From contig CAJNDT010004868.1 in NCBI GenBank assembly GCA_905221615.1, forward strand, positions 248,001-312,000: 64,000 nucleotides of DNA. The letters are read 5' to 3'. A program made the translations under genes and the position numbers. Positions 1 to 10,375 of this stretch are shown here, in pieces. This stretch comes from Symbiodinium sp. CCMP2592 (Eukaryota; Sar; Dinophyceae; Suessiales; Symbiodiniaceae). The first letter of the stretch is position 1. Each line of letters opens with the position of its first letter. The notes under the pieces are model-generated. The model had not been told where the DNA came from and did not search any database. It was given only the letters and a program-made list of their open reading frames with translations.

Positions 1-44
1 CAGCAAGTGGCGCCGGTATCTGGTTTGTTCAACTCTCTGAACAG

Positions 45-75
45 GTACTTCGCTCTGAAGCAGATGACAAAGCAG
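45..75 (+). CDS. AGC kinase exon: subdomain II, ATP-binding lysine
   Basis: After the acceptor ending at 44 (GAACAG) the frame reads YFALKQMTK. This matches the beta-3 strand motif in which the lysine (codon 58-60) anchors ATP phosphates. The glycine-rich loop must lie left of the window. The 3' limit is uncertain because CAAAG at about 70 and a GA donor at about 76 both fit; the frame then meets a stop at about 112. The motif is short, and the assignment rests mainly on the following exons continuing the same fold. Confidence 0.55.
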
Positions 76-635
76 AGGCGCAGACACAGACTTCGCAACA
101 TTTCGATAGCTTAAGGCTTCGGAGTGGCTCTGTTCCGAAGACTCATTTGCAGCTTTGCGGCCGTACCCTCATTCCTACGGGGTTGAGGGATTCTGCAGAC
201 TCAATGCTGTCGTCTCTGTGCAGGCATGCGAAGAAGAATATCAAGAAGGGCGTGTACAACGAGCCCATAGCTCGGATTCTCTTGCTTAAGTTCGACAGCA
301 TAAAGACTGTACAGCGATAGTTGTCGGTTGTACGTAGGCATCAGCGCGAGAAGCTGGCCAGCAAAGTGTAGATCTGCATTCAAGATACATAGTGATGTGT
401 TATGACTGACGCTACCAACACAAAACCGTTGGCTAACTGACCAGCCAGCTAACAATCGTAAGCTTTGCACTTTCCTGAGCGAAAGCCAAGAGGCATTTGT
501 TGTTCAAGCAGTGTTTTAGCCACCAAGCTTTGTCGCTAGTCAGTTGATGCACAACTGACTGGCCCGTCAAGCTGTTCGTGAAATGCTTGGACAGGCACAA
601 GAATCGCTTGTTTGATTCAGGTTAGTTGGTTGCCT

Positions 636-666
<31 letters not shown>

Positions 667-1317
667 GCACTCATGCACTGACTCACTGACTCACTGAACT
701 GAAAGAACGCGACTGCATGAACGACTGCCCGCAGCAGGCAGGCAGGTAGGCAGGCAGTAAATTCGTCATCCACTCAGGTTGCTTTACGACCTATGCTAGC
801 CGTAGCATGGCTATCCAGCTAGAGTACGCTGCTTCAGACAAGGACAAGGAAGAACAAGCCACTTTGGCCAGTCGCGCGACGGGTCTATGGGTCTGCGAGC
901 AAACCACCAACCAGACAAATGGCTGCAAGTGGAGCAGTACATCTCCCTCACCTCTTCAGTCAGACTTCACGTTCCCTATACAATCATGCTGATGATGTTG
1001 GTGCGGCAGCACATTCTGCCGTGCAGGCGAGACGTTCTGGCACAGGCTCGGAACAGGCGTGCTGCTTCGTCTCCGTATGTATGTTTTCTTTGCGCCGGAA
1101 GCTGCAACAGCAGGCGTACTTCAGAAATCCAACACCTAGCCGAGCTGCAGCGAACTTGTGGATGAGTATCTTTCAGGCTACAGGCAACGGGGATCTCTGC
1201 TTCTTTCACGGGTCAGGAGGATGCTGTGTCGCTCTTACGACGCCAAAACGACCTGATTTCGAGAAGCCAGATGTGCTCTCTCGATACCTCATCCTGCCGT
1301 GGGCATCGTTTCTCCAG
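76..1317 (+). other. Kinase intron with ACTG microsatellite
   Basis: No convincing coding sequence was seen. At 634-701 there is a degenerate ACTG tetranucleotide run. Several open frames overlap between 800 and 1340 in all phases, but none shows a recognisable family or a coding-like bias, so I treat the stretch as intron. Confidence 0.45.
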
Positions 1318-1397
1318 CCTGGGCTCCCGAGAAGCTCGTAGAAGCGCTGGCAACGCTTGATGGCAGGTGGTTCGTGGAGCTCTTCGCCACTTTCCAG
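1318..1397 (+). CDS. AGC kinase exon: helix C to beta-4/5
   Basis: The acceptor TTTCTCCAG ends at 1317. The frame then reads EKLVEALATLDGRWFVELF followed by ATFQ, which is the helix-C/beta-4 region of ROCK/NDR-like AGC kinases; the helix-C glutamate should be within EKLVEAL. The exon ends CAG at 1397, followed by GACTC (a GA-type donor). Joining to 1477 keeps frame and gives the expected TFQ-DTNH wording. Confidence 0.75.
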
Positions 1398-1476
1398 GAC
1401 TCAACAACTCTTCTCTGGCTGGGTTGTCTTGAGAGTCGAAACCGACACCGCTAACCCGGAAAACTTACAGCTGCAG

Positions 1477-1514
1477 GACACCAACCACATCTACATGCTG
1501 ATGGAGTGCCTCTG
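1477..1514 (+). CDS. AGC kinase exon: hinge
   Basis: The acceptor GCTGCAG ends at 1476. The frame reads DTNHIYMLMECL, the beta-5/hinge stretch that precedes the GGDLF block. The best donor is GCAAGC at 1515 (GC type). With the simplest acceptor for the next exon (1995) the junction codon becomes TGA, so either the splice site is different or this copy carries a defect (see findings). Confidence 0.75.
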
Positions 1515-1995
1515 GCAAGCTTTGACAGAGCCGAAACACCTCTAGCCCCAAACCCGAAACGGACCCACATACCAAAACCATCATCTACAACCCAATCCTA
1601 AACCCTAAACCCACAGTCGTACTGGGTGCTGAACCCAGGGCTCGAGACAGGTGACTGCCATGTGCTGTCGGACATTCTTATAGGCTCAAGGGTTGTGCGT
1701 GCAAGTGTCTGACTGTCGCTGCAGGTACCGCTAGCCCTGCAAGAAGAACCATAATTCATACTTATAGCTGTTGCTGTCACATTGCTATACAGACTCATGT
1801 GTATTGACACTCTTCAGGACTGTGGGTTCTAGGCTCTAGACCCGACAACGTCATCATGTCGCCTGGAGAGCTCACTACAATCCCAAAATGCGGCAACTAA
1901 AGCCCGAAACAGCGAAATGCCTATATGCCCCAAACCCAGTAGCCAAACAGCCGGAGCCCTAAACGCTAAATGCCCTAAAGACTCGAGCCTGGCAG

Positions 1996-2059
1996 ATTTC
2001 TTCCCGGGGGCGACCTCTTCAAGTGGATCGAGGTGAAGAACCGCTTTTCTGCTGCCCTG
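1996..2059 (+). CDS. AGC kinase exon: GGDLF, helices D/E
   Basis: The frame reads FLPGGDLFKWIEVKNRFSAAL. PGGDL is the signature after the hinge in ROCK/NDR/MAST-like AGC kinases. CCCTAAA-like heptamers lie just before the acceptor (about 1956-1980), and TTTAAGGG-like ones follow the exon (2103-2142). The probable donor is GCCTGAG at 2060; the open frame ends at TGA 2063-2065. Confidence 0.75.
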
Positions 2060-2843
2060 GCCTGAGAAATAGACCATTATATACTTTATAGTAGTTTATA
2101 TCAGGGTTTAAGGAACCCTACTTTAAGGGTTCAGGGTTTAAGGGTGTGAGGGACATATTCTACGATAATCGGAGCAGTTCAGATAAAGCTTTGTTGTGGC
2201 AAGCCCGAGGAATGAAGCTGAAACCCCGAACTATTGATGATAGGATCACCCCACACCGGGGGTACTTCAGGGAGTCCGTGGCTGTCCCAGGAGCTCTGAA
2301 AAGCAACTCGAGTCTAAGCACCTCGTACCGTGGTTTCATAAATGGTTGCTGGGCCACCTTGCTCCTCTTCTGACCCCTTTGCAGCTGCAGCAAGGATGAG
2401 ACTCGGTTCTACATGGCAGAGCTCCTGGAGGCATCCGAGCCCAGGTTTGAAACCTGCAGTCCCAGAACCCTGAAGTCCGCAGTCGCTCAAAGCGTGTGAG
2501 GTGAAGGTTTAATTATTTGCAATCTTAGAAACCTTGACGTCGGGATTCCCCAGCCGAAGTCCCAGGATTCTCGAAGGCCACTCTAAACCTCGAAGTCAAA
2601 ACGACCTGAAGAAGATTAATTCCGAAGCCGTGACATTTGCTGCATGGCAATCGCTGTGTGGTGTGGGGTCTTGCGTCTCGGATGTCGGACAAGATAATTT
2701 CGAGAAACTGTGCAACGTTTCAAGGTTGGGAACCCCGTGTTTAAGGCCAGCATAGGGGCCATCGTTCCGGGTGGGGCATAGCATGGGTCTGGTTGGAGGC
2801 GATCGAGCGGGACCTCGCACTTCGGAGATAAATTTTCCGACAG

Positions 2844-2900
2844 CTTCCACAGGCGCTGGATGTGCTTCATCGCCATGGCTTCATCCACCGAGATGTGAAG
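2844..2900 (+). CDS. AGC kinase exon: catalytic loop HRDVK
   Basis: The frame reads LPQALDVLHRHGFIHRDVK. HRD holds the catalytic aspartate and the following lysine contacts phosphate, as in active Ser/Thr kinases. The GT donor GTGTGC starts at 2901 in phase 0. The next exon begins in phase 0 with FDNMIL, giving the expected HRDVK-x-DN. Acceptor choice (2834, 2843 or 2852) is open. A few residues between this and the GGDLF exon may lie in another tiny exon. Confidence 0.85.
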
Positions 2901-3280
2901 GTGTGCGATGGCGTGCGGGGTTGCACAGGATGTTGCTAAACAGACCAAGCCCTGCAATTTCGTGTAATCGACTCACATGTTATGAGCTTGAGGTCTGAGT
3001 TTGTAGATGTCAGGGTTCATTGGCGGTGCGCCAGCTTGCGTTGATTCATCTAAAATGCCGTGTCAACGCCCTTGGCCTCGTCTTCAGCCAGAAGGTGCGC
3101 CCTGCATGCTTGAAGACTCAGTGCCTGCTTGCACGCTGACGTTGAAAGGTTTGATTCTCGCAAAAATTGGACAGGGAGGCCTGGATTGGCTCAGTTTAGG
3201 CAGCAGCCGCCAACACGCACAGTAGCGAGAATAAAGCACGGCGGATCACATTACAAACGCTCTCGAAGCGAGGGTAAGCC

Positions 3281-4105
3281 ATGGATCGGCAGCCTCGGAT
3301 GTTTCGGATTGTCGCGAAAGACGACAATCGTCTAATCCTTGCTGTCGAATGGTGCCACAGCATTGGGTCCAAGTTGATCCACAGCAACCTGACTTGCCAC
3401 CGAAGCACTGACCATCCGTGGCCGAACGAAATAAGACCCATAGCGAGGGCACTGCGAATGGCGGACGACGACCTGCACTTATTCTATTGGTGCGAGGACG
3501 AAGACAAACAACTACTCGCGCTGGGTTTGGGAAGCAACAAGAAGAGGCAAACGCAAGCCATGCACGTTGCTTACGATCTATGTCGGTCCTGGTCCAAAGA
3601 TGGGAATCGCGCGGCTGCAGCAAAAACGATCTTTGTAGATCCAACAGAGTATTACTCGGATGACTATATTCCACCCGGCAGTGTTTCAGCAATGTCTAGC
3701 CCGCAGTTGTGCAACTATGCCGTAGCCTTGCACAAGTACAACCACCTCAACTCCGAAGCGGTTGAAGGCTTCTTCTTCAGTGTTTTGGAGGACGCGCGTC
3801 ATTTCTTCAACCGCGTGAAGTACGGCGAGTGGCCGGCAGCCCTGATCGCTGGGGGAAAACAAGTTGAAGCTTGGAGTTATAGCCGGAAAAACATGTTTGA
3901 TTCGGCGTGGAAGTGGTGGAGCGAGGCACGAGCAACAGGCTCCGCGGTTCCAGAGTCAGAGGAATCGCCACCTCCTTGTGATGCCATCAACTTGGAGGCA
4001 GATGCGGAAGGCATCGAGATGGTCAAATGGATCAAAGCTTCCTTCAACGGTCACTGGGTTCTGGAGCGCCGTGCTTTATTGCTTTTTTGGGGACCGGTTC
4101 CTTAA
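3281..4105 (+). CDS. Intronless nested protein, unknown function (upstream partner of ParB-like ORF)
   Basis: A 274-codon frame with an ATG start lies entirely inside the kinase intron 2901-5877, on the same strand. It has no introns and no telomere-like heptamers, unlike the host gene, so it looks like a retroposed or foreign insertion. The middle (LLALGLGSNKKRQTQAMHVA, about residues 77-96) resembles a short alpha/beta module I associate with multi-copy dinoflagellate proteins, but I cannot name it. It stops 10 nt before the ATG of the ParB-like frame at 4116, in another phase, so the two may be one gene split by a frameshift. At 3187-3196 a TTGGCTCA string could be a worn spliced-leader end. 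Confidence 0.6.
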   Translation: MDRQPRMFRIVAKDDNRLILAVEWCHSIGSKLIHSNLTCHRSTDHPWPNEIRPIARALRMADDDLHLFYWCEDEDKQLLALGLGSNKKRQTQAMHVAYDLCRSWSKDGNRAAAAKTIFVDPTEYYSDDYIPPGSVSAMSSPQLCNYAVALHKYNHLNSEAVEGFFFSVLEDARHFFNRVKYGEWPAALIAGGKQVEAWSYSRKNMFDSAWKWWSEARATGSAVPESEESPPPCDAINLEADAEGIEMVKWIKASFNGHWVLERRALLLFWGPVP

Positions 4106-4115
4106 AGGCACCATT

Positions 4116-4736
4116 ATGAATAATATGCCTCCTTTTACTCACCGGTTGCTTCAAAGCTCAGGTGAGGAAGACACCGTGGAGAGGGTGTTTGAAAAGATGC
4201 GCCGTGAAATCCAGTCCAACATCAAGCAAGAGGAAATCATCCTGACGGTTCCTGTGAGCGAGGTGCTCTTCACACAGAAACAGTGCCACCCTTATTTTAG
4301 GTGTGAGTGTGAACGCAGGCGGATGTCTTATGAGTGCCAGCACTGCCCGACAAGATCAGTGCAGAGGACCGCAGAGGAGATCGTTCGTGGCATGGATCCC
4401 TCAACCGAGAAATGGGCCATGCTTGAAGTTGTCATGTACCATGGGCGTTTCAGGTCCATTGACAACAGAAGGCTAGCCGCTTTTCGTCGTGCACAGGAAC
4501 TGCTGCGAGAGCAGGGTTCGGAGCGAGTAGTTCGGACAAGGATTCGGGTTTTTGTCTGGCGCGACGAGTTCTGGAGATTCTGGGACCACATGGACTACCG
4601 GAATGACCCTGATGGCGGGGAGAGCATTCATATCAAAGGTCACAAAAGGCGCAGAGAGGAAGGAGCCGAGGGTGGCAGATCCTTCTATGAAGGTGGCCGG
4701 CGGCCTCGTCGCAGCTGGCACCACCATGCCTATTAA
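4116..4736 (+). CDS. ParB-like (DNRRL) domain protein, nested in kinase intron
   Basis: From ATG 4116 the frame encodes about 206 residues. The core reads VPVSEVLFTQ, then a Cys-rich stretch (FRCECERRRMSYECQHC), then LEVVMYHGRFRSIDNRRLAA and RIRVFVWRDEF. The order VLFTQ - DP - LEV - DNRRL - (I/V)RV is what I recall of a ParB/sulfiredoxin-like nuclease-fold domain common in dinoflagellate gene models. The C-terminus is Arg/Gly-rich and basic. The open frame extends upstream to 3864, but that part overlaps the preceding ORF and looks non-coding. Role unknown; a nucleic-acid function is a guess from fold and basic tail. Confidence 0.6.
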   Translation: MNNMPPFTHRLLQSSGEEDTVERVFEKMRREIQSNIKQEEIILTVPVSEVLFTQKQCHPYFRCECERRRMSYECQHCPTRSVQRTAEEIVRGMDPSTEKWAMLEVVMYHGRFRSIDNRRLAAFRRAQELLREQGSERVVRTRIRVFVWRDEFWRFWDHMDYRNDPDGGESIHIKGHKRRREEGAEGGRSFYEGGRRPRRSWHHHAY

Positions 4737-4997
4737 TCAAGCCGCGAGGGGTTTCTTAGCATGGCCGCGTCTTGCATCTGTCCGTCGCACAGCTGTCTCT
4801 TTCAATGCTCGGAAACAAGCAGTTTGGAAGAGCATTTTTATTGAAGCACCGTTTGCAATGCTCGAAAGAAGCAGTCCGGAAGGGCATTGTTAGAGAAGAT
4901 GCGACGGCAATGCTGGTTCCAGCAGACCAGACTGGATACAGCGTTTCGTCTAACCGAGTTTACCCTGAGGTGGCAATTGTCGTGAATCTACTGGGAA

Positions 4998-5141
4998 CCG
5001 TATTGGGAAGCAGTGGAATTTCCAAAGGCGCAGCGCATCTGCTCGTGACCCGTATTGGGAAGCAGTGGAATTTCCAAAGGCACAGCGCATCTGCTCGTGA
5101 CCCGTATTGGGAAGCGGTGGAATTTCCAAAGGCGCAGTTTC
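4998..5141 (+). repeat. 52-bp tandem repeat, about 2.8 copies
   Basis: The string CCGTATTGGGAAGCAGTGGA starts at 4998, 5050 and 5102, giving a 52-bp period. Copies are almost identical, so the expansion is recent. It lies downstream of the nested ParB-like gene, still inside the kinase intron. Confidence 0.9.
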
Positions 5142-5877
5142 TCAATCACGGAGGCGTAGTACAGGCATGCGCTCTATTTGAAAAGATCGTTGCGTGCCTG
5201 AGTGCTTTGCAGTAAACTGCGAGCCTTCAAGCCGAAGCCCCAACTGCATGAACCCAACCACCCTGTAAACCCCAACACCTTTCATGTCAGGTCGAGCTCT
5301 TCAGCTTGCTCTCTCCCGGTGGATGGCAGACTCACCGATGAGCTTCGGGTTTAGTGACATTATATAGGGGAACCGTCGTCACAAGCAGCCAATGATGCAG
5401 GCCCTCGGAGCTATGAAGGCTGCCGCGGAAATCTGGAAACGTAACATATAGGGCATGGAATCCAAACAACTACCGAAGAATCATCGTCATTAGGCCGAAG
5501 ATGGCCCTTTGCAGAATCGTGGGGTGAAGAGAGAAGACGGAAAGCAAGCTCAAGTCAGGGTTTAGGGTTCTAGTGTTTAGGGCGGCTTGGTTGCAAATGT
5601 TCCGGTAACGCATATTTGTTCTTGGTTCATTGGCAGGCAGCACAGCTGGATGCATCCAATGCTTTGAGTCTCCCGAACTCCGTCAGCATGTTCCCTGGCT
5701 ACGCCCCCGTAGCGTTCACGACATGATCGAGGGTAGGTGGAGACGTTTGTCCCGTTTTTGCTTTTGTTTTTTCGCTCATCTCCCTTCCGGTCCCTCCCTC
5801 TCCCTCTCCAGACGCAAAATCTCCTGCAACATTCACTTCCTGTGGGTGTTGCCTATACTCCCAAGTTGAACGGCCAG
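5142..5877 (+). other. Rest of kinase intron
   Basis: Nothing beyond scattered CCCTAAA-like heptamers (5250-5275, 5565-5580) and a pyrimidine-rich tract (5760-5815) was seen. The tract may serve the acceptor at 5877. Confidence 0.4.
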
Positions 5878-5934
5878 TTCGACAATATGATCCTCACGGC
5901 CGCCGGACACCTGAAGCTCTTGGATTTCGGCAGG
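5878..5934 (+). CDS. AGC kinase exon: DFG
   Basis: The acceptor GGCCAG ends at 5877. The phase-0 frame reads FDNMILTAAGHLKLLDFGR. The DN asparagine and DFG aspartate are the Mg-binding residues. A GT donor at 5935 (GTGCCT) joined to 9013 gives DFGR-LKQGAV without a frame break. The junction G can be assigned to either side, as at other junctions in this window. Confidence 0.85.
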
Positions 5935-6041
5935 GTGCCTGGAAAGGTTTCAAGACTTCCGGGGTGGGCGTCAAGGTCAACACCAATCCGAGATGAGACT
6001 CAAGAAAGCCACAGGAACGCCCAGCGGAGTGTAGGTACCCA

Positions 6042-6122
6042 TAGGCCCCAAAGTAGTTCCTTTTTGGGATTACCTTATAGGATTCTATATACGAACCCCA
6101 AAAAGGAACTACTTTGGGGCCT
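6042..6122. mobile_element. Introner/MITE-like palindrome, family A copy 1
   Basis: A 26-bp near-perfect inverted repeat (AGGCCCCAAAGTAGTTCC... at 6042-6067 against 6097-6122) surrounds a 29-bp loop. The internal string TTCCTTTTTGGGATTACC is repeated in the element at 17663-17758, so both belong to one family. Confidence 0.75.
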
Positions 6123-7249
6123 TAGGGTAGCCACAGCCCAGCCAAATCCCAGCCCGGCTTCTGTTTTTCGTATTGCTTCCACTGATCTTAGGCGTACTTA
6201 GGAGTATTTTTTAATTTTTGGTGATTATTATCCCTAAGAAACAGCTAAAATTTTAATTTGTGCTAGGATTCTAAGTTCAGTATAGTGATATCTACTTCCA
6301 CTGATTCTACTGCTTGTTTCATCTTGACTGCTGCCGTGACGGGTGCCACAACAACTCAAGACTGAAACAAGAAGAGCAGACCAGGAACGAGAATCGTGAT
6401 ATCAACACAGACCTCACACGCGCAACATTAATTACTTGGCAAAGGGGAACACAAGCCGCTCCTGCTGCATTGTCAGCCCGAAGGTCCACAGCAGTCGCGA
6501 GAGCGCAAGCATTGGGCATTCTGAACAGGGACTTGGTGGTGACAGCATTTGGGATGCAATCCGTGCGAATCACAATAACTTGGCAGCCGATTTTTTTTGC
6601 TACATGAGAAGGAATGCAATCTTCGCAGATGGTAGTGGCACTGTCCCTGATCACCAGCATCCCTAGCAAAGACGGGACCACGAGTTAAGTTAGTTGTAAT
6701 AACAGGAACAGCACCACCAACAACGCATACCAGTCATCATATTCATCTTCAACCTCACCATCACTATTGCCATCATAGTCGCAGCCATCACGTTGATCAA
6801 GGTGCGAGTTGACAGTTCTGAGACGACAACGACTACTACTACCACTGATGGGCATTGCAAGACGTCACTATTGATGATGGCCATGGCAATGACACGACTG
6901 TTCCGGGCTTTGCGATGACTGTGGTACCAGCAGCAGGGACACTAAACAACAGAATGAAAGTATCTGTTGAAACTCAATGCAGCAACAAAGACACTAGTAC
7001 GGGCAGGTGTACTGCCTGCAAGCGCAAGCTTGCTCCCATGACGGTCGGCTTCCGGTAGTTAGCTTTCTCGGGAGTGGAAGTATAAGACTGCTCATTATAA
7101 GGTTAACCAGGTTAACTTTTGGTGCCATCATACTCGTCTAGAATGAGAGTACCGGACAACTACAGCTTTGTATTAGCATAAGCCCACATGACACAATACA
7201 CTGCGTTATGGCATCGTACTGTCTTGGACACCAGGCGTAGACATTGACA

Positions 7250-7460
7250 AATACGCACGAACATACATACAGACACATACAGACATATATTTGCAGACCC
7301 ACACAGACACACAGAGATACATGCACGCCTGCGGACACACAGACATACACAACATGCATGCGTGCATGCAGAAATACATGCGCACATGCATGCATGCATA
7401 ACTACGTACATAGACTTAGATGCAGCCATGCATGCATGCATGCATGCATGCATACGTACA
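7250..7460. repeat. ACAYRCATGC-type simple repeat block
   Basis: Degenerate alternating purine-pyrimidine repeats (ACATACAGAC, then ATGCATGCATGC at 7430-7452). They generate open frames on both strands, which I do not accept as genes. Confidence 0.85.
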
Positions 7461-9011
7461 TGCGTACGTGCATCCCTTCTCATACATACACTGACATCGT
7501 TTGGAATGTTTACAAACATTGTACGGGGTTCCTTTGCAGAATCTTCGCATCTTGTTGCATCGTTGTCTCATTCTCCACTGTATTGCACTAATGCTGAATT
7601 TGCATTGGTCCATGGATCCTGTCCGGTATCATGTTGCTTTCGGATGACGACGGTGAGGCTGTCTTATGTTGACTGCGATCATGCAGATTCGCCTCTGCCA
7701 CCCTCCAGTGAGCGAGTCCATGCCATTGCTGCCCTGTTCGGAAAGTATGTGGACCAGACAGGTTCCGAGGTTGAGGGTTCAGTTCTTTACAGTTTTCATC
7801 ACGGCAACATTCATAGCAAATTCAATATCTTCCCAAGGCAGGTCGGTTTGGGGAGGCCCTGCTCACCAGTAGCTAGGCAGAACCCCCTTGCACGCGACAG
7901 TTCGCCGAAACCCGAACGACAGACTTGTCTTCCTCATTTGCTCAGAAAAAGCAGTCCCATACAAGGCCTCTGCCGTGCCGAGCCCGTCGTCCATCCCCCA
8001 GCCTTTTCCGAAGTGAGGCCCTTTGTTTGGCTGGTTGGGGTCTTCAGACTTCTTATGTTCGGGGTGGTTGAAGACTCTCACAACAACATGTCGTCAGAAG
8101 GCTTAGGTTTACGGCTTTGAAGTGACCTCAGCCTTCCCTTTTAAGCACCCTCTGACAGATTCATGGCTGAGCTCTTTGTCCTCTGGCGATACACCCTAAA
8201 CCCTAAGCTCTAAGCCCAAACCCCTAGCCAGCGACCAAGGAGGACAAGGTCTCCTCCAAAGACGTGTCGCTAATGTCACCACCGAAAGGGCCTGGCAAAC
8301 CCAAATCTTGCCTGAAGCAAGGCCGGCATTGCTTCATTTATTCGTGTGGGTTCTATTTTCGTGCAAGAGGTGTTCTAAAGCGTTGTAAGGTTTATGGTTT
8401 AGGGTACAAGGCTTTGGGGTTTTGATGAGTGTTGGCACTTTTTCGCAGTTTCCATGTCATGTCGGCGGCTGCTACGACGCGTTATGGTCGTCGTCGCCTT
8501 TGTTGCTGACTGCGGCAACGGTGATCACAACTAGAAGTACTCATTTCCGATGACTTAACAAGGTACTGCTATGCTGGTACTGCCAATGCTTCTGCTGCTG
8601 CTGGCAATGCTGCTCCGACTGCAGCTGTTGGTACGAGCAGTGGCACTGTTAGTAGTGTTTAGAGTAGCTACTGCTGTGGTGCTGATGGTGGTGCCAATGA
8701 CGATGCGGATGAGGGCGAGGAATAGGTTGTGATGCTTGTTGATGATGATGACGATGCTGATGATGACGACGGATATGGTGATGGCAATGACGACGACGAT
8801 GCTGAAGGTTAAGATATTTGCTTTCCAGTGTTCATACGATTCTCCAGCACAGGGTTGATAGCACATAAGTGCGAGTGACCAGGTTGCATTTCGAGGATGA
8901 AGGCTTAGGGCTTGGGGAGTGCTGGAGGTTCCGTAAGATGGGATCACATATAGCTTGTCCAAACCCCAAACCCTAAACTAAACCCAAAACCCTAAACCTG
9001 AAGCCCCGTAG

Positions 9012-9087
9012 GCTTAAACAAGGCGCGGTCTTTCAGCTTGCTGCTTCAGGAGGCCCCAGCCCGAAGCGGCAGCAGATTGCGACACAG
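9012..9087 (+). CDS. AGC kinase exon: activation-segment insert
   Basis: The acceptor CCCCGTAG ends at 9011, immediately after a run of CCCTAAA heptamers (8964-9000). In the phase set by the DFG exon, the frame reads LKQGAVFQLAAS, then GGPSPKRQQIATQ. It ends in phase 0 before a GC donor (GCGGGA, 9088). Joined to the next exon it gives KRQQIATQ-VGTVYYMAPEV, which parallels the basic insert and activation-loop end of NDR-like kinases. Found by phase logic, not by a strong motif. Confidence 0.6.
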
Positions 9088-9327
9088 GCGGGATGTTGGT
9101 GGTTTCGGGCACTCGAAGAGTTTGGATCAATGAACCGTAGCAAGGCCGAACGTTTTCAGCACCGCCCGAAGCCTTGTAAGAGAAGTCGCACTGGCTACTG
9201 ATTCCAAGAAATCGTGAAATGAGTCAGTAGTAGATGCACACCTGCAATCATACTCAGCAGCTGCCGGTGGCACTTATCACCTGCAGCTACCCCCCCCCAA
9301 AACATAGAGGCGTAAGCCCCCTGGCAG

Positions 9328-9378
9328 GTAGGCACCGTGTACTACATGGCCCCAGAGGTCATGCGCGGGGAGGCCACG
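9328..9378 (+). CDS. AGC kinase exon: activation loop end, APE
   Basis: The acceptor CTGGCAG ends at 9327. The frame reads VGTVYYMAPEVMRGEAT, with the GT...APE signature of subdomain VIII. The likely donor is GAAATT (GA type) at 9379 in phase 0, which joins in phase to 9644. Confidence 0.85.
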
Positions 9379-9643
9379 GAAATTGCGTGTGCTGCCAAAT
9401 TTTGAGGACAATCGATCATCATCGTCGTCGTCTCATGGTTTTAATAATAGCTTTTCTACCTTGTAGGAACTTCAGCGCGACGTAACTAAGCCTTGACAGC
9501 GCTATTGTGTGGCACCTTCATGTGCAGCTTACTTAACTGCGAGTTCCGTTCAAGGGTTCCTGAGTTTGGTGAACTCTGCTACTCCTTGCCATGGCTAAGG
9601 ACGACCTTCAAGCAGATGAAAACCTCCAAACGACTGGCCGAAG

Positions 9644-9682
9644 GTAAGCCCCGCGTCTGACATCTGGGCGGTGGGGGCCACG
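9644..9682 (+). CDS. AGC kinase exon: subdomain IX (DIWAVG)
   Basis: The acceptor GGCCGAAG ends at 9643. The phase-0 frame reads VSPASDIWAVGAT. DxWAxG is the helix-F motif whose aspartate stabilises the catalytic loop. The donor may be GCCACG at 9677 or lie a few bases later; TTGTAAGGGTTC and GAGGGTG follow on the intron side. Confidence 0.75.
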
Positions 9683-10342
9683 CCCTCAGTTGTAAGGGTT
9701 CACTGAGGGTGTACTGTAGGGTTGTACCTCGACAAGCTGTCAGCTACTTTTGCCATGCTTTGGGCTGACCGTCATATTGCCAACCCCACAGCTTGAATGC
9801 CGAAGATTAGGCAATGAGACTTGAACCGGACCGCGGCTTACACCCTCAATCGTGGTGGACCATGTCGAAATGGATTTATTCTTTTCACGTCATGTCCTGG
9901 AGTCCTGGCATGCCTCGCTTGGAAGCCCGCTTCGCACAATAGAAACAGCAGTCACGAGTCACAAGGCAACATCGAGGAGTGATACGGTTCTGAAGAATTC
10001 TGCTCTTGCAAGCAATGGCGATCGGAATGGCAACAAAGCCATCAACAAACGCGGGAAGCGTAGCAATCATCACAACTGTGTGTCTTCAGAACTCTATGCT
10101 GTCGCCATAGGTGTAGTCACCTTCATCCTGCTCAGCAATTTCGTCAGCAGTAGCATCACCAAGCACCAACATCAATACGCTTCTTTCCTTGTCAGGTCAT
10201 GACCTTCGAGACCTAGCCTCAGATTAGGGGGACCTCTCCCCCGTTAAGGAAACGGGATTTAGGGTGGGTATTTCGACATACATGTACGTAGTTGTAGATA
10301 TATGTCTACATTTTTCCTTACGTATGTCTATGTGTGTATGTC

Positions 10343-10375
<33 letters not shown>

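Larger units (their letters stand above)
5935..9011 (+). other. Kinase intron, about 3.1 kb, repeat-rich
   Basis: It holds a palindromic element (6042-6122), an ACATGCATGC-type block (about 7250-7460), GAT/GCT triplet runs (8570-8810) and heptamers. A coding-like stretch at about 8229-8300, preceded by CCCTAAA heptamers, could be an extra exon of the activation-segment insert, but phases do not resolve. No recognisable gene was seen. Confidence 0.45.
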
